Below, one piece after another: positions 10,921 to 21,682 of a stretch of DNA of 64,000 nt. The translations under genes were made by a program, and so were the position numbers. The stretch comes from Bugulina stolonifera (Eukaryota > Bryozoa > Gymnolaemata > Cheilostomatida > Bugulidae), in the NCBI GenBank assembly GCA_935421135.1, contig OW285194.1, positions 3,684,876-3,748,875 on the forward strand, given 5' to 3'. The notes under the pieces were generated by a model. That model did no database searches. It saw nothing but the letters and a program-made list of their open reading frames with translations, and was not told the origin of the DNA. The stretch's first letter is position 1. Each line of letters starts with the position of its first letter.

Positions 10921-13900
10921 ATGGCTGGCATGCAAAGAGCACTAGATATGGGCAAAGAACTAGGACTCAGTGGCAAAGAATTGCAAGACTTTGTCAAAGA
11001 AAATGAACAGAAGTTCACCTCAGAAATATTAGCAGCAGCAGAAAGGGAACGAGAAGAAAGACGAATAGAAAGAGAAGCGAAAGCTGAGGAAATTAGGCTA
11101 AGAGAGCTGGAAATACAGCAACAAAAAGAGACAGAAGAAATGAGACTTAAAGAAGTCGAGTTAAGATTTCAACACGAACTCGAAATAAGAAAGATCGACA
11201 ATCAACGACCAGGTACACCTAGCCATGACACTTCTGCTATTGAGGCTGCATTGGCTAAACCAAAACCTAGGATCCCAGTCTTCGATGAACAGAGTGATGA
11301 TATGGACAGCTACTTGGAAAGATTTGAATGGGTCGCAGAAAGTTATAACTGGGAGAAAGCTGATTGGCCATACCACTTAAGTCAGTACTTGAAGGGAAAG
11401 GCGACCGAGGCGTACACTAGGCTAGCAAATGAAGACCGGAAAGATTATGATAAGGTAAAGGAAGCACTTCTAAGGCGATATAATCTAACAGATGAGGGAT
11501 ATCGAAAGAGATTCCGAGAGAGTAAGGCAGGAGAAGACGAATCTCCACAGCAGTTCATGGTGAGGCTCAGAAAGTACTTAGCCAAGTGGGTACAACTATC
11601 CGAATGCAAAGACCTCAATGAACTTATATTGATTGAGCAGTTTGTAGAAGCCTGCCCACCTGATGTAGCAGTCTATTTGAAGCAATCAAAGATTCGAGAC
11701 GCTGAGACGATGAGTGAAGATGCTGATAGATTTCTAGCCGCCCATGGGAAGAGATTGTATATTGCTAAGCGTCAACAAAATTATCAGAAGGAACCGACCT
11801 TAACAATGCCAATAACTTGTAACATATGTAACGAAGGAGGCCACACGGCCAAATACTGCCGCAAGGGAGGTCAGAAGTACTGCAACCATTGCAAGATTCG
11901 TGGGCATGTTATATCTGAGTGCCGAAGGTTACAGCAAAGACAACAGCGACATGTACCACAACCTCAACACAAAGCAGGAGTAGCACAAAATGTCAGGACT
12001 GACACAGCAGTGAATTTAGAAAAGAATGAATTAGAGATTGAACTTAATGGCAGGAAGTACATCCCTGTTGGCTGCTGTAAGAGCACCGGACCCACCGCAG
12101 GTGAGTTAGTAACAAACCGCGCCTACGTAAATGGCAAAGAAGTTGAGATGGTTAGAGATACTGGATGTACGACAGTAGTTGTCAAGAAACCCTTTGTAAA
12201 CCCTGAACAGTTGACGGGTGAGCATGGATATCTCAAACTAGCTGATAATACGGTGAAGAAATATCCCCTGGCAGAAATAACTATCCAGACACCCTTTTAT
12301 AGTGGAAATGTAAATGCGATGGTACTTGATGACTCAATTCATGACCTTTTATTGGGAAACATTCCTAATGTAAGAGCACCGACCGACCCTGACCCCGCAT
12401 GGCAGGAATGTGGAGTGCTTACCAGAGCACAAGCTAAGCGTGAAACTCAGAGTCTAACACCGCTTAAAGTTGCCGAAGTTAGTGGACAACCGGTAGACCG
12501 AGAAAAGCTAATTCGACTACAAGGAGAGGACAAATCCTTACAAAAACTATTTAACGCAATGGAACCCATGACTAAAGGTAACCAAACAACAAAATTCTAC
12601 TTGAAGAATAACATCTTGTGCAGGGAGTACCAACATAGACACTTTAACAATAATTCACCAATCAAACAGATTGTCGTACCCACCAAGCTTAGGGAGGTTG
12701 TGATGCAACAGGCCCACAATTCTTCATTTGGAGGACACTTGGGTATTAGGAAGACTACAGATAGAGTCCTCAGCCAGTTTTTTTGGCCTGGAATGAATGA
12801 TGACATAACAAGATACTGCCGATCGTGTGACGTCTGCCAAAAGACAGTGAGCAAAGGATCTGTGAAGAAGGTTCCTGTACAGCAGATGCCATTAATCGAC
12901 ACGCCATTCAAACGATGCGCCATCGATCTGATAGGACCTATCAATCCTCCAAGTGAGAATGGACACAGATACATATTGACTCTGGTAGACTACGCTACAC
13001 GCTATCCAGAGGCCGTCCCATTGAAGGAAATAAGTTCACCCGCAGTTGCTGAAGCACTGATGGATATTTATAGTCGCGTAGGAATTCCCGAGGAAGTCAT
13101 AAGTGATCAAGGAACACAGTTTGTATCAGAATACATGAAAGAATACTGTCGACTGCTAGGATTAAAGCAGATGCCTACCACACCTTACCACGCTATGGCC
13201 AATGGGCTAGTGGAGCGATTTAATGGAACACTAAAGAGTATGCTACGGAAGATATGTAGTAAGGAGCCCAGACAGTGGCATAGGTTCATCAATGCTGCGC
13301 TGTTCGCATATCGGGAAGTCCCTCAAGAGTCAACCGGATTCTCGCCATTCGAGTTACTCTATGGCCGGACAGTTCGAGGACCCATGAATATACTCAAGGA
13401 GTTGTGGACGAGGGAGAACCAAGATGAGGAAGTGAAAACCAGCTATCAATATGTACTTGACCTTAAGGAGAAACTGGAAGATATTATGGAGATTGCACAT
13501 GAAAACTTGGAGAGGAGCCAAAAGAGATACAAAGCGCAATTTAACAAAAAAGCGAAGCCACGCCACTTTGACGTTGGGGACAAGGTTCTGGTTCTTCTAC
13601 CAACCAATACCAACAAGCTACTGATGCAATGGCGAGGTCCCTTTACCGTTATAAAGAAGGCTAATATTAATGACTACACTCTTGATATGCGAGGTAAATC
13701 AAAGACCTTTCACGCAAACATGCTTAAAAGGTACTATGTGAGAGAAAGCGATAACACCAGGGAGCTAAAAGATATTTTTGAAACAGCAGCCCTAGGCGTG
13801 ATCACACCTGAAGAGAGTGAAGGTATAGACGACTCGCTAGAAGAGTTACCAGCCATAAAGCCGGAGGAAAATAGCGATCATGTGACGCTAGGGACACACT

Positions 13901-15282
13901 TGGATCATACACAGAGAAAAGATATCGAGCAGATCTTACAAGAGTTCTCGAAAATATTCACGGATAAGCCAGGACATACAAGCTTGATTGAGCACAAAGT
14001 GAACCTCACCGATTCGGACCCAATTAGATGCAAACCCTACAAGATTCCATACATCACCAGAGAAGGATTGAAACAAGATATACTAGACATGCTGAACATG
14101 GGAATCATTCGAAAATCAAACTCACCATATGCGTCACCAATAGTGCTTGTCAAGAAACCCGATGGATCTAACCGTGTATGCGTAGATTACCGTAAGTTAA
14201 ACAAGATAACACAATTCGATCCTGAGCCTATGATGACAGAAGCCGATTTAATGCAGAAATTGACTGGAGATCGTTTCTTCACAAAAGTCGACCTTTCGAA
14301 AGGATACTGGCAGATACCAGTCCATAAAGATGATGTTCAGAAGACTGCATTTGTTACACCAGATGGCCAATATGAATTCCTACGAATGCCTTTTGGAATG
14401 GTGAATTCGGGTGCTACTCTCGTCCGAGGAATGAGAAAGTTGTTGAATGACCTTGACGGAGCTGATAATTACATCGATGATATCTTAGTCCATACCAAGA
14501 CTTGGCAGGAACACGTTATGGTGTTAAGAGAGCTGTTCTCACGACTACAGAAAGAAGGATTCACGGTACGACCGTCCAAGTGTTCAATTGGAGAGAGAGA
14601 CATTGAATTTATTGGTCACCGGATATCAGATGGTAGACTACAGCCGCTTCATACAAACGTGGAAAAGATAGAGGCGGCTCCCACACCCAAAACCAAAACA
14701 CAAGTTAGGTCATTTCTTGGACTGACGGGATACTACAGAGATTACATGCCAAACTATTCAGCCGTAGCTGCCCCACTAACAGATCTTACCAAAAAGGGTA
14801 ACCCTACTATTGTGAGATGGGAGGATGCACAAGAAAAGGCTTTCAATGACCTAAAGAGGATGATAACGCAGAAACCTGTGCTGAAGATTCCCGACATAAA
14901 CAAACCATTTGTATTAAGAACAGATGCCTCTGAAATCGGTCTTGGAGCTGTTCTACTACAAGAACATGATGGGAAGCTATTCCCAGTTAGTTATGCGAGT
15001 AGAAAGTTATTGTCTCGAGAGAGAAACTTCTCAACTATTGAGCGTGAATGTCTAGCCATAGTATGGGCCGTCAAGAAATATCTACCTTATCTATATGGAG
15101 CCAGATTTACCCTACAGACAGATCATCAGCCATTGGTTTATATGGACAGAGCCAAGTATGAAAATAACAGAGTGATGAGATGGGCAATGCAATTACAGAA
15201 CTACAACATTCACGTAGAGTCAATCAAAGGGAGAGATAATGTTGGAGCCGATTATTTAAGTCGAGCCAGCTCAGAATATTGA
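10921..15282 (+). CDS. Gag-Pol polyprotein, Gmr1-like (Gag-PR-INT-RT-RH)
   Basis: 1,453 aa in one frame, no frameshift. Residues 1-100 form a charged E/R/K helix. Residues ~120-285 are capsid, and 194-280 resemble a SCAN domain. Two CX2CX4HX4C zinc knuckles begin at C300 and C321. The protease motif is D413-T-G, with an LLLGN flap-end motif near 480. The integrase zinc finger is H599, H606, C636, C639, and its catalytic triad is D669, D729, E765 (35 residues between the last two). A GPF module (W904 to F908) closes integrase. RT follows, with VDLSKGYWQ at ~1123 and YIDD at 1184-1187; RNase H has D1335 and a second DH motif. The frame ends after the RNase H ADYLSR motif, with no integrase after it. 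ATG 10921 lies 90 bp past the LTR and is the natural start. All catalytic residues I can check are present. Confidence 0.95.
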   Translation: MAGMQRALDMGKELGLSGKELQDFVKENEQKFTSEILAAAEREREERRIEREAKAEEIRLRELEIQQQKETEEMRLKEVELRFQHELEIRKIDNQRPGTPSHDTSAIEAALAKPKPRIPVFDEQSDDMDSYLERFEWVAESYNWEKADWPYHLSQYLKGKATEAYTRLANEDRKDYDKVKEALLRRYNLTDEGYRKRFRESKAGEDESPQQFMVRLRKYLAKWVQLSECKDLNELILIEQFVEACPPDVAVYLKQSKIRDAETMSEDADRFLAAHGKRLYIAKRQQNYQKEPTLTMPITCNICNEGGHTAKYCRKGGQKYCNHCKIRGHVISECRRLQQRQQRHVPQPQHKAGVAQNVRTDTAVNLEKNELEIELNGRKYIPVGCCKSTGPTAGELVTNRAYVNGKEVEMVRDTGCTTVVVKKPFVNPEQLTGEHGYLKLADNTVKKYPLAEITIQTPFYSGNVNAMVLDDSIHDLLLGNIPNVRAPTDPDPAWQECGVLTRAQAKRETQSLTPLKVAEVSGQPVDREKLIRLQGEDKSLQKLFNAMEPMTKGNQTTKFYLKNNILCREYQHRHFNNNSPIKQIVVPTKLREVVMQQAHNSSFGGHLGIRKTTDRVLSQFFWPGMNDDITRYCRSCDVCQKTVSKGSVKKVPVQQMPLIDTPFKRCAIDLIGPINPPSENGHRYILTLVDYATRYPEAVPLKEISSPAVAEALMDIYSRVGIPEEVISDQGTQFVSEYMKEYCRLLGLKQMPTTPYHAMANGLVERFNGTLKSMLRKICSKEPRQWHRFINAALFAYREVPQESTGFSPFELLYGRTVRGPMNILKELWTRENQDEEVKTSYQYVLDLKEKLEDIMEIAHENLERSQKRYKAQFNKKAKPRHFDVGDKVLVLLPTNTNKLLMQWRGPFTVIKKANINDYTLDMRGKSKTFHANMLKRYYVRESDNTRELKDIFETAALGVITPEESEGIDDSLEELPAIKPEENSDHVTLGTHLDHTQRKDIEQILQEFSKIFTDKPGHTSLIEHKVNLTDSDPIRCKPYKIPYITREGLKQDILDMLNMGIIRKSNSPYASPIVLVKKPDGSNRVCVDYRKLNKITQFDPEPMMTEADLMQKLTGDRFFTKVDLSKGYWQIPVHKDDVQKTAFVTPDGQYEFLRMPFGMVNSGATLVRGMRKLLNDLDGADNYIDDILVHTKTWQEHVMVLRELFSRLQKEGFTVRPSKCSIGERDIEFIGHRISDGRLQPLHTNVEKIEAAPTPKTKTQVRSFLGLTGYYRDYMPNYSAVAAPLTDLTKKGNPTIVRWEDAQEKAFNDLKRMITQKPVLKIPDINKPFVLRTDASEIGLGAVLLQEHDGKLFPVSYASRKLLSRERNFSTIERECLAIVWAVKKYLPYLYGARFTLQTDHQPLVYMDRAKYENNRVMRWAMQLQNYNIHVESIKGRDNVGADYLSRASSEY

Positions 15283-15315
15283 TTGTCTGACTCTGAAATT
15301 CCCAGAATTTCATCT

Positions 15316-15327
15316 CAAGAAGGGGGT
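15316..15327 (+). promoter_or_regulatory. Polypurine tract
   Basis: Purine run AAGAAGGGGG followed by two T bases, directly before the TG of the 3' LTR; the usual plus-strand primer position. Confidence 0.75.
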
Positions 15328-15921
15328 TGTCACAATATTCTGAAGTATACTAACTCATACCTAACACACTTGTCACAAATACTGAGATGTTATATGTTAT
15401 GTACGATACCAGCTAATACATTATATTATTTTACTACTACTATATACTACATGTATATAATACAAGGTATGAGGAAGAAGCCTACATACCAATATATGAC
15501 GTCATTACTTTATGTCAACAATATTTAGTACTGTTCTAAATATAGTGTGACTCAATATGTGATTGTGAAATACATAGGGCCTACTAGAATATTCTTATTA
15601 CTAAATAATCATGTTATACTATAATACTGTTTTCTGGAACATTCTTACATGACAACTTTATTATGGAATTTATGCAATATGTTTCTGGAAAGTTCTTTCT
15701 ATTTTTACCCTTGGAATATTCTAGATTATAATGTTTACTATATAAGCAGTTCAATTATACAATGCAAGTTAGTTATAGTTCAATTACAATAAAGGATCTA
15801 CTACACACAGCATACTAGCTATATACACTACAAGGGACAGTCTCGTCAGCATAAGAAGTAGCTGCAGAAAATTACCTTGGCAGTACAGGCTTTTCGAACC
15901 TGTCACAACATACGTGTGACA
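15328..15921 (+). repeat. 3' LTR (594 bp)
   Basis: Same length and, by eye, same sequence as the 5' LTR. Short open frames across the polyprotein stop into this LTR are not genes. Confidence 0.95.
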
Positions 15922-15926
15922 GATAG

Positions 15927-16250
15927 AAAGATATTTCTATACTCAATAATAATGTGAACTATTATAATATTGTACATGGTTGTATAGCAAGTTATTTACC
16001 AAAGCTTCTACCATTTTTTATAATAATGCTATACATGCATTTGCACTAGCATTGTACATACATGTAGCTGAGTGATTTATTTCTAATCAGCTACATGTAC
16101 ATTATTTTAGCTTTCTTACTGAAAAAAGAGCAAAGGTTTTGATGTTTTATTCTTCTCTCAAATATTCTTCTGTTGAGTTCACTTTGCTTTCTTGGTACAT
16201 GTAGTTAACTGTTTCTGACAAATTACTCCATGCCAACTCTTAGTAAAAAA
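15927..16250. other. 5' flank of zinc-finger copy 3
   Basis: No gene. 16030-16250 resembles the sequences before the start exons at 2717 and 22009 (each has a CTGACAAAT block a short way upstream of the ATG), so the promoter and 5' UTR were probably duplicated with the gene. Confidence 0.45.
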
Positions 16251-19200
16251 ATGGCAGGTAAGCAATACCACTACTCAGTACAACTACGCAGAAGTTAAAT
16301 AGTTTCCAATGAACCTTGAAATTTAGACAGTGACCAAAGTCTGACACATGTTTAGGGTTGGATGCTGGTGTACAGTGTAATATCATACAAATTCATTTTG
16401 GCTTTCAGATATTATGTACTATTTACATTTACGTATTGTAGATGAAAAGTAACACTGATCAATCCAATAGACATGTTAAAGTATTACATGTGAGCAGAGT
16501 CAAATAGCCACGTGCATCCTGATGAATGGCAGTATTTCCAGTTTTTTTACATGTAGCTGACTAATTTAATGTTCCATTACACGTGTATGTGTGTAACTAC
16601 CGCAGATAAAACCACATGCAGATAAAACCATGATGTGCGTTTAGTATTGGAAGTTTTCATTAGACACATCATGTGGATATAATTGCTGGATCAATATAAT
16701 GTGATATGCTTGTAACTAATTAATGTCATTGGTGGTATACCCAAGCTACATTTGCTATAGTTTTGTGGGTGACTGTGCATGTTGGCACTTACTAAGTCAC
16801 ATGGACAGGTTGCATAACTTAATAGTAAGTCAAATATAGATTAATCAGTTGTCAAACTGCAATTTTGTATATACAGTGTACATGTACATGTACATTTGTA
16901 AATGCATTCGATGAGGTCCACACATTCTCTTGACTAAGATAAAAAGTTCAAGCTATGGCGCCCATGGATTAGTGAGGAGCCACCTCAGAGCAAACCCACA
17001 GATGAACCTGACCATAGACACACCATGTTGTACACATCTACCCAGGGTTAGTATCAGTAGTATAGATAGGATCATGAGTATGTAATAATATACTTTGTTG
17101 GTATTAAAACATTATATGACTGTGGATTTATATGCTGTACTGAGATACTGTGATATAGTGTTAATTCACTTGTATCAGGGATAAACTATGAAAGGTCTAT
17201 CCTCATGTATTTACACTGTGTGGTAATGTATGAGTCACTGTGCATGTTTATCTACAGGTATGAAGTTACATGCTCAAAATGGCAACACCTAGACAGTGAT
17301 ATGCTTGGTTTTATAAATTAGGAACTAGATGTGCAGTCGTGGAGTTATCTTATATTTTCTGTATGGGCTTTGTAATACACTCCCTTGCTTGCTTGTGATA
17401 AAATCCGCAATTCTATCAATTAAGACAACAAGTTCAAGATATGGCGTCCAAGGGCCAGTGAAGATCAAGTCAATAGTGAACTTAATGATACATCCAACAG
17501 AAGATGTACCATGGCTACCTCTACTCAGGGTTAGTAAGGAGGGTGTACATGTACATGTGGATGAATTATAGATAAGATAGTACAAACCTGACTCTTATAC
17601 AGCTGTGTGTGGTATAGGCTAGATATTGGTATCAAGATGATCTACAGCAGGGGTTCCCAACCTTTTTAGCTTAGTTACTCCTATTAGTCATGTAGCAAAC
17701 AAAGTATTCCTTTGTACAACTATGTTAATCAATGATATATTTGGCTTAATTTGACTAATATTACATGTACATGTATACATTATCAAAATGTGTCACTTAA
17801 ACAGGCAAATACCTGTGAATGCAGTATGGTCTATTTAGTATGGTATGGAATTTTTATTTATCAACTGTTTAATGATAAATATATATAATATTTTGTGGGT
17901 TTCACACCGGTTTAGCTCAACTTCATTTGCACCAGTGAGTCATTTAATGTTCAGCTAAGTAGTAGATACTGGCAATTTATAATATTGATAGTCTATAACT
18001 GAAAACTACTGTCAAAAGTGTTAAGTTGACTACTTGCTTTGTAACCTCTAGATTTCTAAAATTTTCCCCCTAGAGGTAAATGTACCCAGGTTGAGAACCC
18101 CTGATCTAACCGTGTACACATAACTTTGTTTTTTTCCTCAGACGTGAGGTTTACTATAACAGTTGAATAACAGTATACTATTATCTATATGAGTGTTATT
18201 GTATATCTGTCTGAAAATAATATTTATTTATTATTTTATTTAAAAGGCTTAGAATACTCTACAAAATATGGGTTCAGTGGTCTGTTGTTATGGAGGTCAA
18301 CGTACATTGGCTCATTTTAGTATTGTAAAGTGCTTTGCTTAGTGAACATCTTTCTATTGAGCTACCTCACATATTGTACTAGCCCCACAGCGTATCCATT
18401 AATATACATGTACTAACAGTGTACATGTACGTGTAAACTGTACAATGCCAACAACAACAGTATTATTAGTCAATACAGCAGTACTTGCTACATTATATTT
18501 AATGTAATAATTTCATCTGCGCTCTATGGTATAGAACTGCTATTAAATTACATTGATACATTGACTATGCTACATACATATAATTACATGTAACAGTCCA
18601 ACTACACTAACATGAGTTTGATACTTAGTTTACCTTTTGTAGAAGTTGAGAATAGCACTGAATGCTTCCTAATTGAGCAAACCAGCCTGGTATCAGGATC
18701 AACTGGCAGTGTCTTTATTGCAGACAGATTCCAGAGTGGTCAGTATGCCTGTATTACTATACTTATAAATGTAATTTAAGTAGAATAGATTAATACAATA
18801 TACAATGTACATGTACCTGTAGGTATTTGTGATTTCAGTGTAAATGAATCATTGACAGATTGGGATTCTCAGAGAGGTCCAGTGAGTGACACCCTATCAT
18901 TGAACTCTGATCTAAATATCTCAGATCGTGGATATGAAAATGGATACATGGAACATAGAAATATAATAATGGATAAAGACACAACTGGAAGCAGTTTTGT
19001 CCATGGTAACCAAGATGGTATCCCAGCAGATGGACGGATGAGACTTATGAATGGTGAACATATACAGCAGATATATACATGTCTTAGTAATGACAAAGAA
19101 AATCTGGTAGATAATAGAAAAGGAAGATCTGACAAGACGTATAACCAATTTGGTGATAAGCTCTACCAGAATGAGTGTTTAGAAGCACATATCCCAATAG

Positions 19201-19733
19201 GTGATGAATCCAAGAGATACAACTGTTCACAGTGTAACTACCAATGCACACAAAGGGATGCTTTTAATCTACATAATAGGATACATACAGAGAAGGAATC
19301 ACACACCTGTAAACTGTGTCATTGTAGTTTTACAACACCTTCCAAACTAAGTGCACACATGAGGACACATACTGGTGAAAAGCCATACAGATGTACAGCA
19401 TGTAATTATAGATGTTCACACGCTGGAGATCTTAAGAGACACATGAGGTTACATACAGGAGAGAAACCATACAAATGCACAGTATGTAATTATAAATGTG
19501 CACAGGTAGGAAATCTTAAGGTACATATGAGAACACATACAGGGGAGAAACCTTACAAGTGTGAACTATGTGACTATAAATCTTCACAAAGATCAACTCT
19601 TAAATCACACATGAAAACACATACTCGTGAGGCGTCATTTATGTGTACGTTGTGTCACCGTTGCTTTAGCTTTAATTGCAGTCTTAAGAGGCACATGAAA
19701 ACACATCATTTATTGCAGCATAAGACTGACTGA
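16251..19733 (+). CDS. WRPW-exon C2H2 zinc-finger protein (copy 3, intact model)
   Basis: Probable nuclear repressor of the same family. Exons: 16251-16257 (ATG GCA G), 16939-17046 (exon 2a, WRPW at 16956-16967), 17425-17529 (exon 2b, WRPR at 17442-17453), 18643-18738 and 18859-19733. All junctions are GT-AG and phase 1, so 2a and 2b can each be used alone or joined without breaking frame. The protein is 361 aa with 2a alone and 396 aa with both. The last exon holds a linker and six C2H2 fingers; the final one ([10 protein letters not shown]) lacks a standard TGEKP linker before it. The large intron before the 18643 exon contains a hAT-like insertion (17648-18103). Finger content is certain; the upstream exons rest on conserved splice sites and paralogy. 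Confidence 0.75.
17648..18103. mobile_element. hAT-like non-autonomous element 1 (456 bp)
   Basis: Starts CAGGGGTTCCCAACC and ends GGTTGAGAACCCCTG, terminal inverted repeats typical of hAT elements. Flanks ATCTACAG and ATCTAACC are an imperfect 8-bp target duplication. No transposase frame. Inserted in an intron of zinc-finger copy 3. Related to the longer copy at 29367-30244. Confidence 0.75.
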
Positions 19734-20371
19734 GGCACATATAGGCCCATAATTACATGTAGATGTACATAACAGTGGCTGGATATACAGTGATAGAGAA
19801 AACTTTCCATTCTAAGTTAGGAAATCTGCACGAGGTATATTACTATCGCACAATTCTATAAAAAACATACTGAATATTTTACTACAATTTTTGGTATTTT
19901 AATTTCGTACTGCTTTCCTCCGACATAGTTTCTTCAAGAGGTAATAAATAACTTGGCAATCATCAACATATTTATTATTACTGACCGGTTATTTCCTAAG
20001 TGCTCTGCACCACCACCCATGCCCTGTGATGTATAGAGTAGATATACAATAAATGTGTTAGTACATGTGGACTGCTATTAAATTCCCTAGGCCTCTCATT
20101 GTATATCAGAAACTCCTGATATTTTAGACATACAATTGGATATTGTTCAACTTAAAGTAATACATTTTTTCAAGACTGTTAGCTAGTCTAGTTGTGTAGA
20201 ACATATTTTTCGCTTTTAAATGACGTACATGTACAATTTATGTCCATTTTGACTATCCTTACGTGTGTGCAATTTTACTTTGAAGAACATGCAAATGCAG
20301 TAGTGATCTGTCAAACGCTCAAAAATACATGTCTTTTTCTGGACATACCAGTATTTCAGGGGATGCAACTT
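19734..20371. other. 3' flank of zinc-finger copy 3
   Basis: Matches the 3' flanks of the other zinc-finger units (for example the TTTCTTCAAGAGGTAATAAATAA block). No gene seen. Confidence 0.5.
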
Positions 20372-20725
20372 CCCGTCAGTATGGCCAAGGGGTTAAGATG
20401 CTTGCCTCTAGACCTTACACCTTGGGTTTGATTCTCCGGCGGTGACAAGCTGTTAACACTTAGGCTGACCACTCAGTCCTTGCGGATCAGGACTTAAAAT
20501 AATGGAGATCTCCTGTGTGTATTTCATCTGCATGCAGGACAAAGATCAACCTCTGCCCTATTCGATGCAAAAGCAGCCACATTGCGGGCGAGGCAGGTGA
20601 AAAACGGCAGCACCAGCACTGTCTGTTCTGGCCTTGTAGCAGTGCTTCACACTGGGTTCACAACAGGCAGTGACTGAAGAGCGGTGGTTAGCTCACACAC
20701 CACTATAAGAATAAGACACACCTAG
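20372..20725 (+). repeat. tRNA-derived SINE
   Basis: Pol III A-box-like TGGCCAAGGGG (20382-20392) and B-box-like GGTTTGATTCTCC (20425-20437), followed by about 280 bp of non-tRNA body and an ATAAGAATAAG-type tail. It does not fold as a complete tRNA. Limits approximate. Confidence 0.65.
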
Positions 20726-21282
20726 CCATGGTATAGAATATCACCAACATACTCAGAATTGAGAATCTGTCATTTAATTTACTTTTTTGCTTTACCCAGC
20801 CCAGGGACTTTTTGGGATCTAGGGCTAAAATGTACTGGGTTAGGGTCGTATCTGTGTAGATCTGCGCTGACTATACTACTATTGTTTTGTTGTTCTTAAA
20901 ACATACACGTACTTATACATGAGGGTGGATTTATGCTGCATTCATGCAATGTGATACTGTACAATGGCTTAATTTACCGACGAAAAAAACAATGATTTTG
21001 AGAATTTTGTTGGAAGTTTAAATTTAATGTATAACTTAGTTAACCCCACCACAAAGGTGCAGGAATGTGGTAAAATGTGGTAAGGTGCAGGTAAGGTAAA
21101 AAATTACAATTTTAAACCGTTCTTCTGGCTTATAAGTAGTATATTTAGCCATTTTTATTGTCTTATAGTTGAGTATAGAATTTCACCTGCAGTAATCCTA
21201 TGATAGAGTTACAGGTGAGATTAGTATTGTATACCTAGCTAATCTTATTGTATACAGCAGATGAAAAAAAATCAGCCCTAAA
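20726..21282. other. Intergenic, no gene seen
   Basis: AT-rich. The GTAGATCTGCGCTGACTATACTACT block near 20855-20880 recurs at about 53050-53075. Nothing coding recognised. Confidence 0.4.
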
Positions 21283-21362
21283 GCAGGATGGAACTCACCC
21301 ACGGGCATTGGATTGACAGTCAAGCGCTCTACCTATTGCGCTATTAGATCAGCACGATTTTA
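21283..21362 (-). repeat. tRNA-like sequence / SINE head (minus)
   Basis: Read on the minus strand it has an A-box-like TAGCGCAATAGGTAGAGCGC and a B-box-like GGTGAGTTCCATCC, with CTGTCAA where an Asp-type anticodon loop would be. The stems are imperfect and a T-run follows. More likely a tRNA pseudogene or SINE head than a working tRNA. Confidence 0.5.
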
Positions 21363-21587
21363 AGCTGAAAACTAACCACCATACTTGTAATTAACCGCAG
21401 CAATACTTGGCTATCAAGACACATGCATATAATTGCAAAATTTCCACGTGGTAGCTAGCTTAGTTTTATAACTCTGGAGAGAGATGTGCAGTCCAAGCGG
21501 TTGTATTATTGTTCTGTGTGGACTTTGTAATAAGTAGAAAATATTTATTATATAGCAACGGAATTTGTAAACCCTTTATGTTCATGT

Positions 21588-21682
21588 TATGTTATGTGTA
21601 TGTTATGTGTATGTTATGTTATGTTATGTTATGTTATGTTATGTTATGTTATGTTATGTTATGTTATGTTATGTTATGTTTA
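21588..21682 (+). repeat. (ATGTT)n microsatellite
   Basis: Pentanucleotide ATGTT repeated many times with little interruption at the core. Its open frame is repeat-driven and not a gene. Confidence 0.95.

Larger units (their letters stand above)
10237..15921 (+). mobile_element. Complete Gmr1-like Ty3/gypsy LTR retrotransposon
   Basis: 5,685 bp from 5' LTR to 3' LTR with a 5-bp GATAG duplication. Between the LTRs are a primer-binding site (10833), one uninterrupted gag-pol frame (10921-15282) and a polypurine tract (about 15316-15327). Domain order is Gag, zinc knuckles, protease, integrase, RT, RNase H. Placing integrase before RT is the Gmr1-type order; ordinary Ty3/gypsy elements have it last. 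The LTRs look identical base for base, so insertion was recent and the copy may still be competent. It inserted between members of the zinc-finger cluster. Confidence 0.95.

Noticed and set aside
15283..15528. Frame directly after the polyprotein stop
   Set aside because: It lies in the polypurine tract and 3' LTR.
21283..21362. Functional tRNA-Asp gene on the minus strand
   Set aside because: Anticodon and acceptor stems do not pair properly; better explained as a SINE head or tRNA pseudogene.
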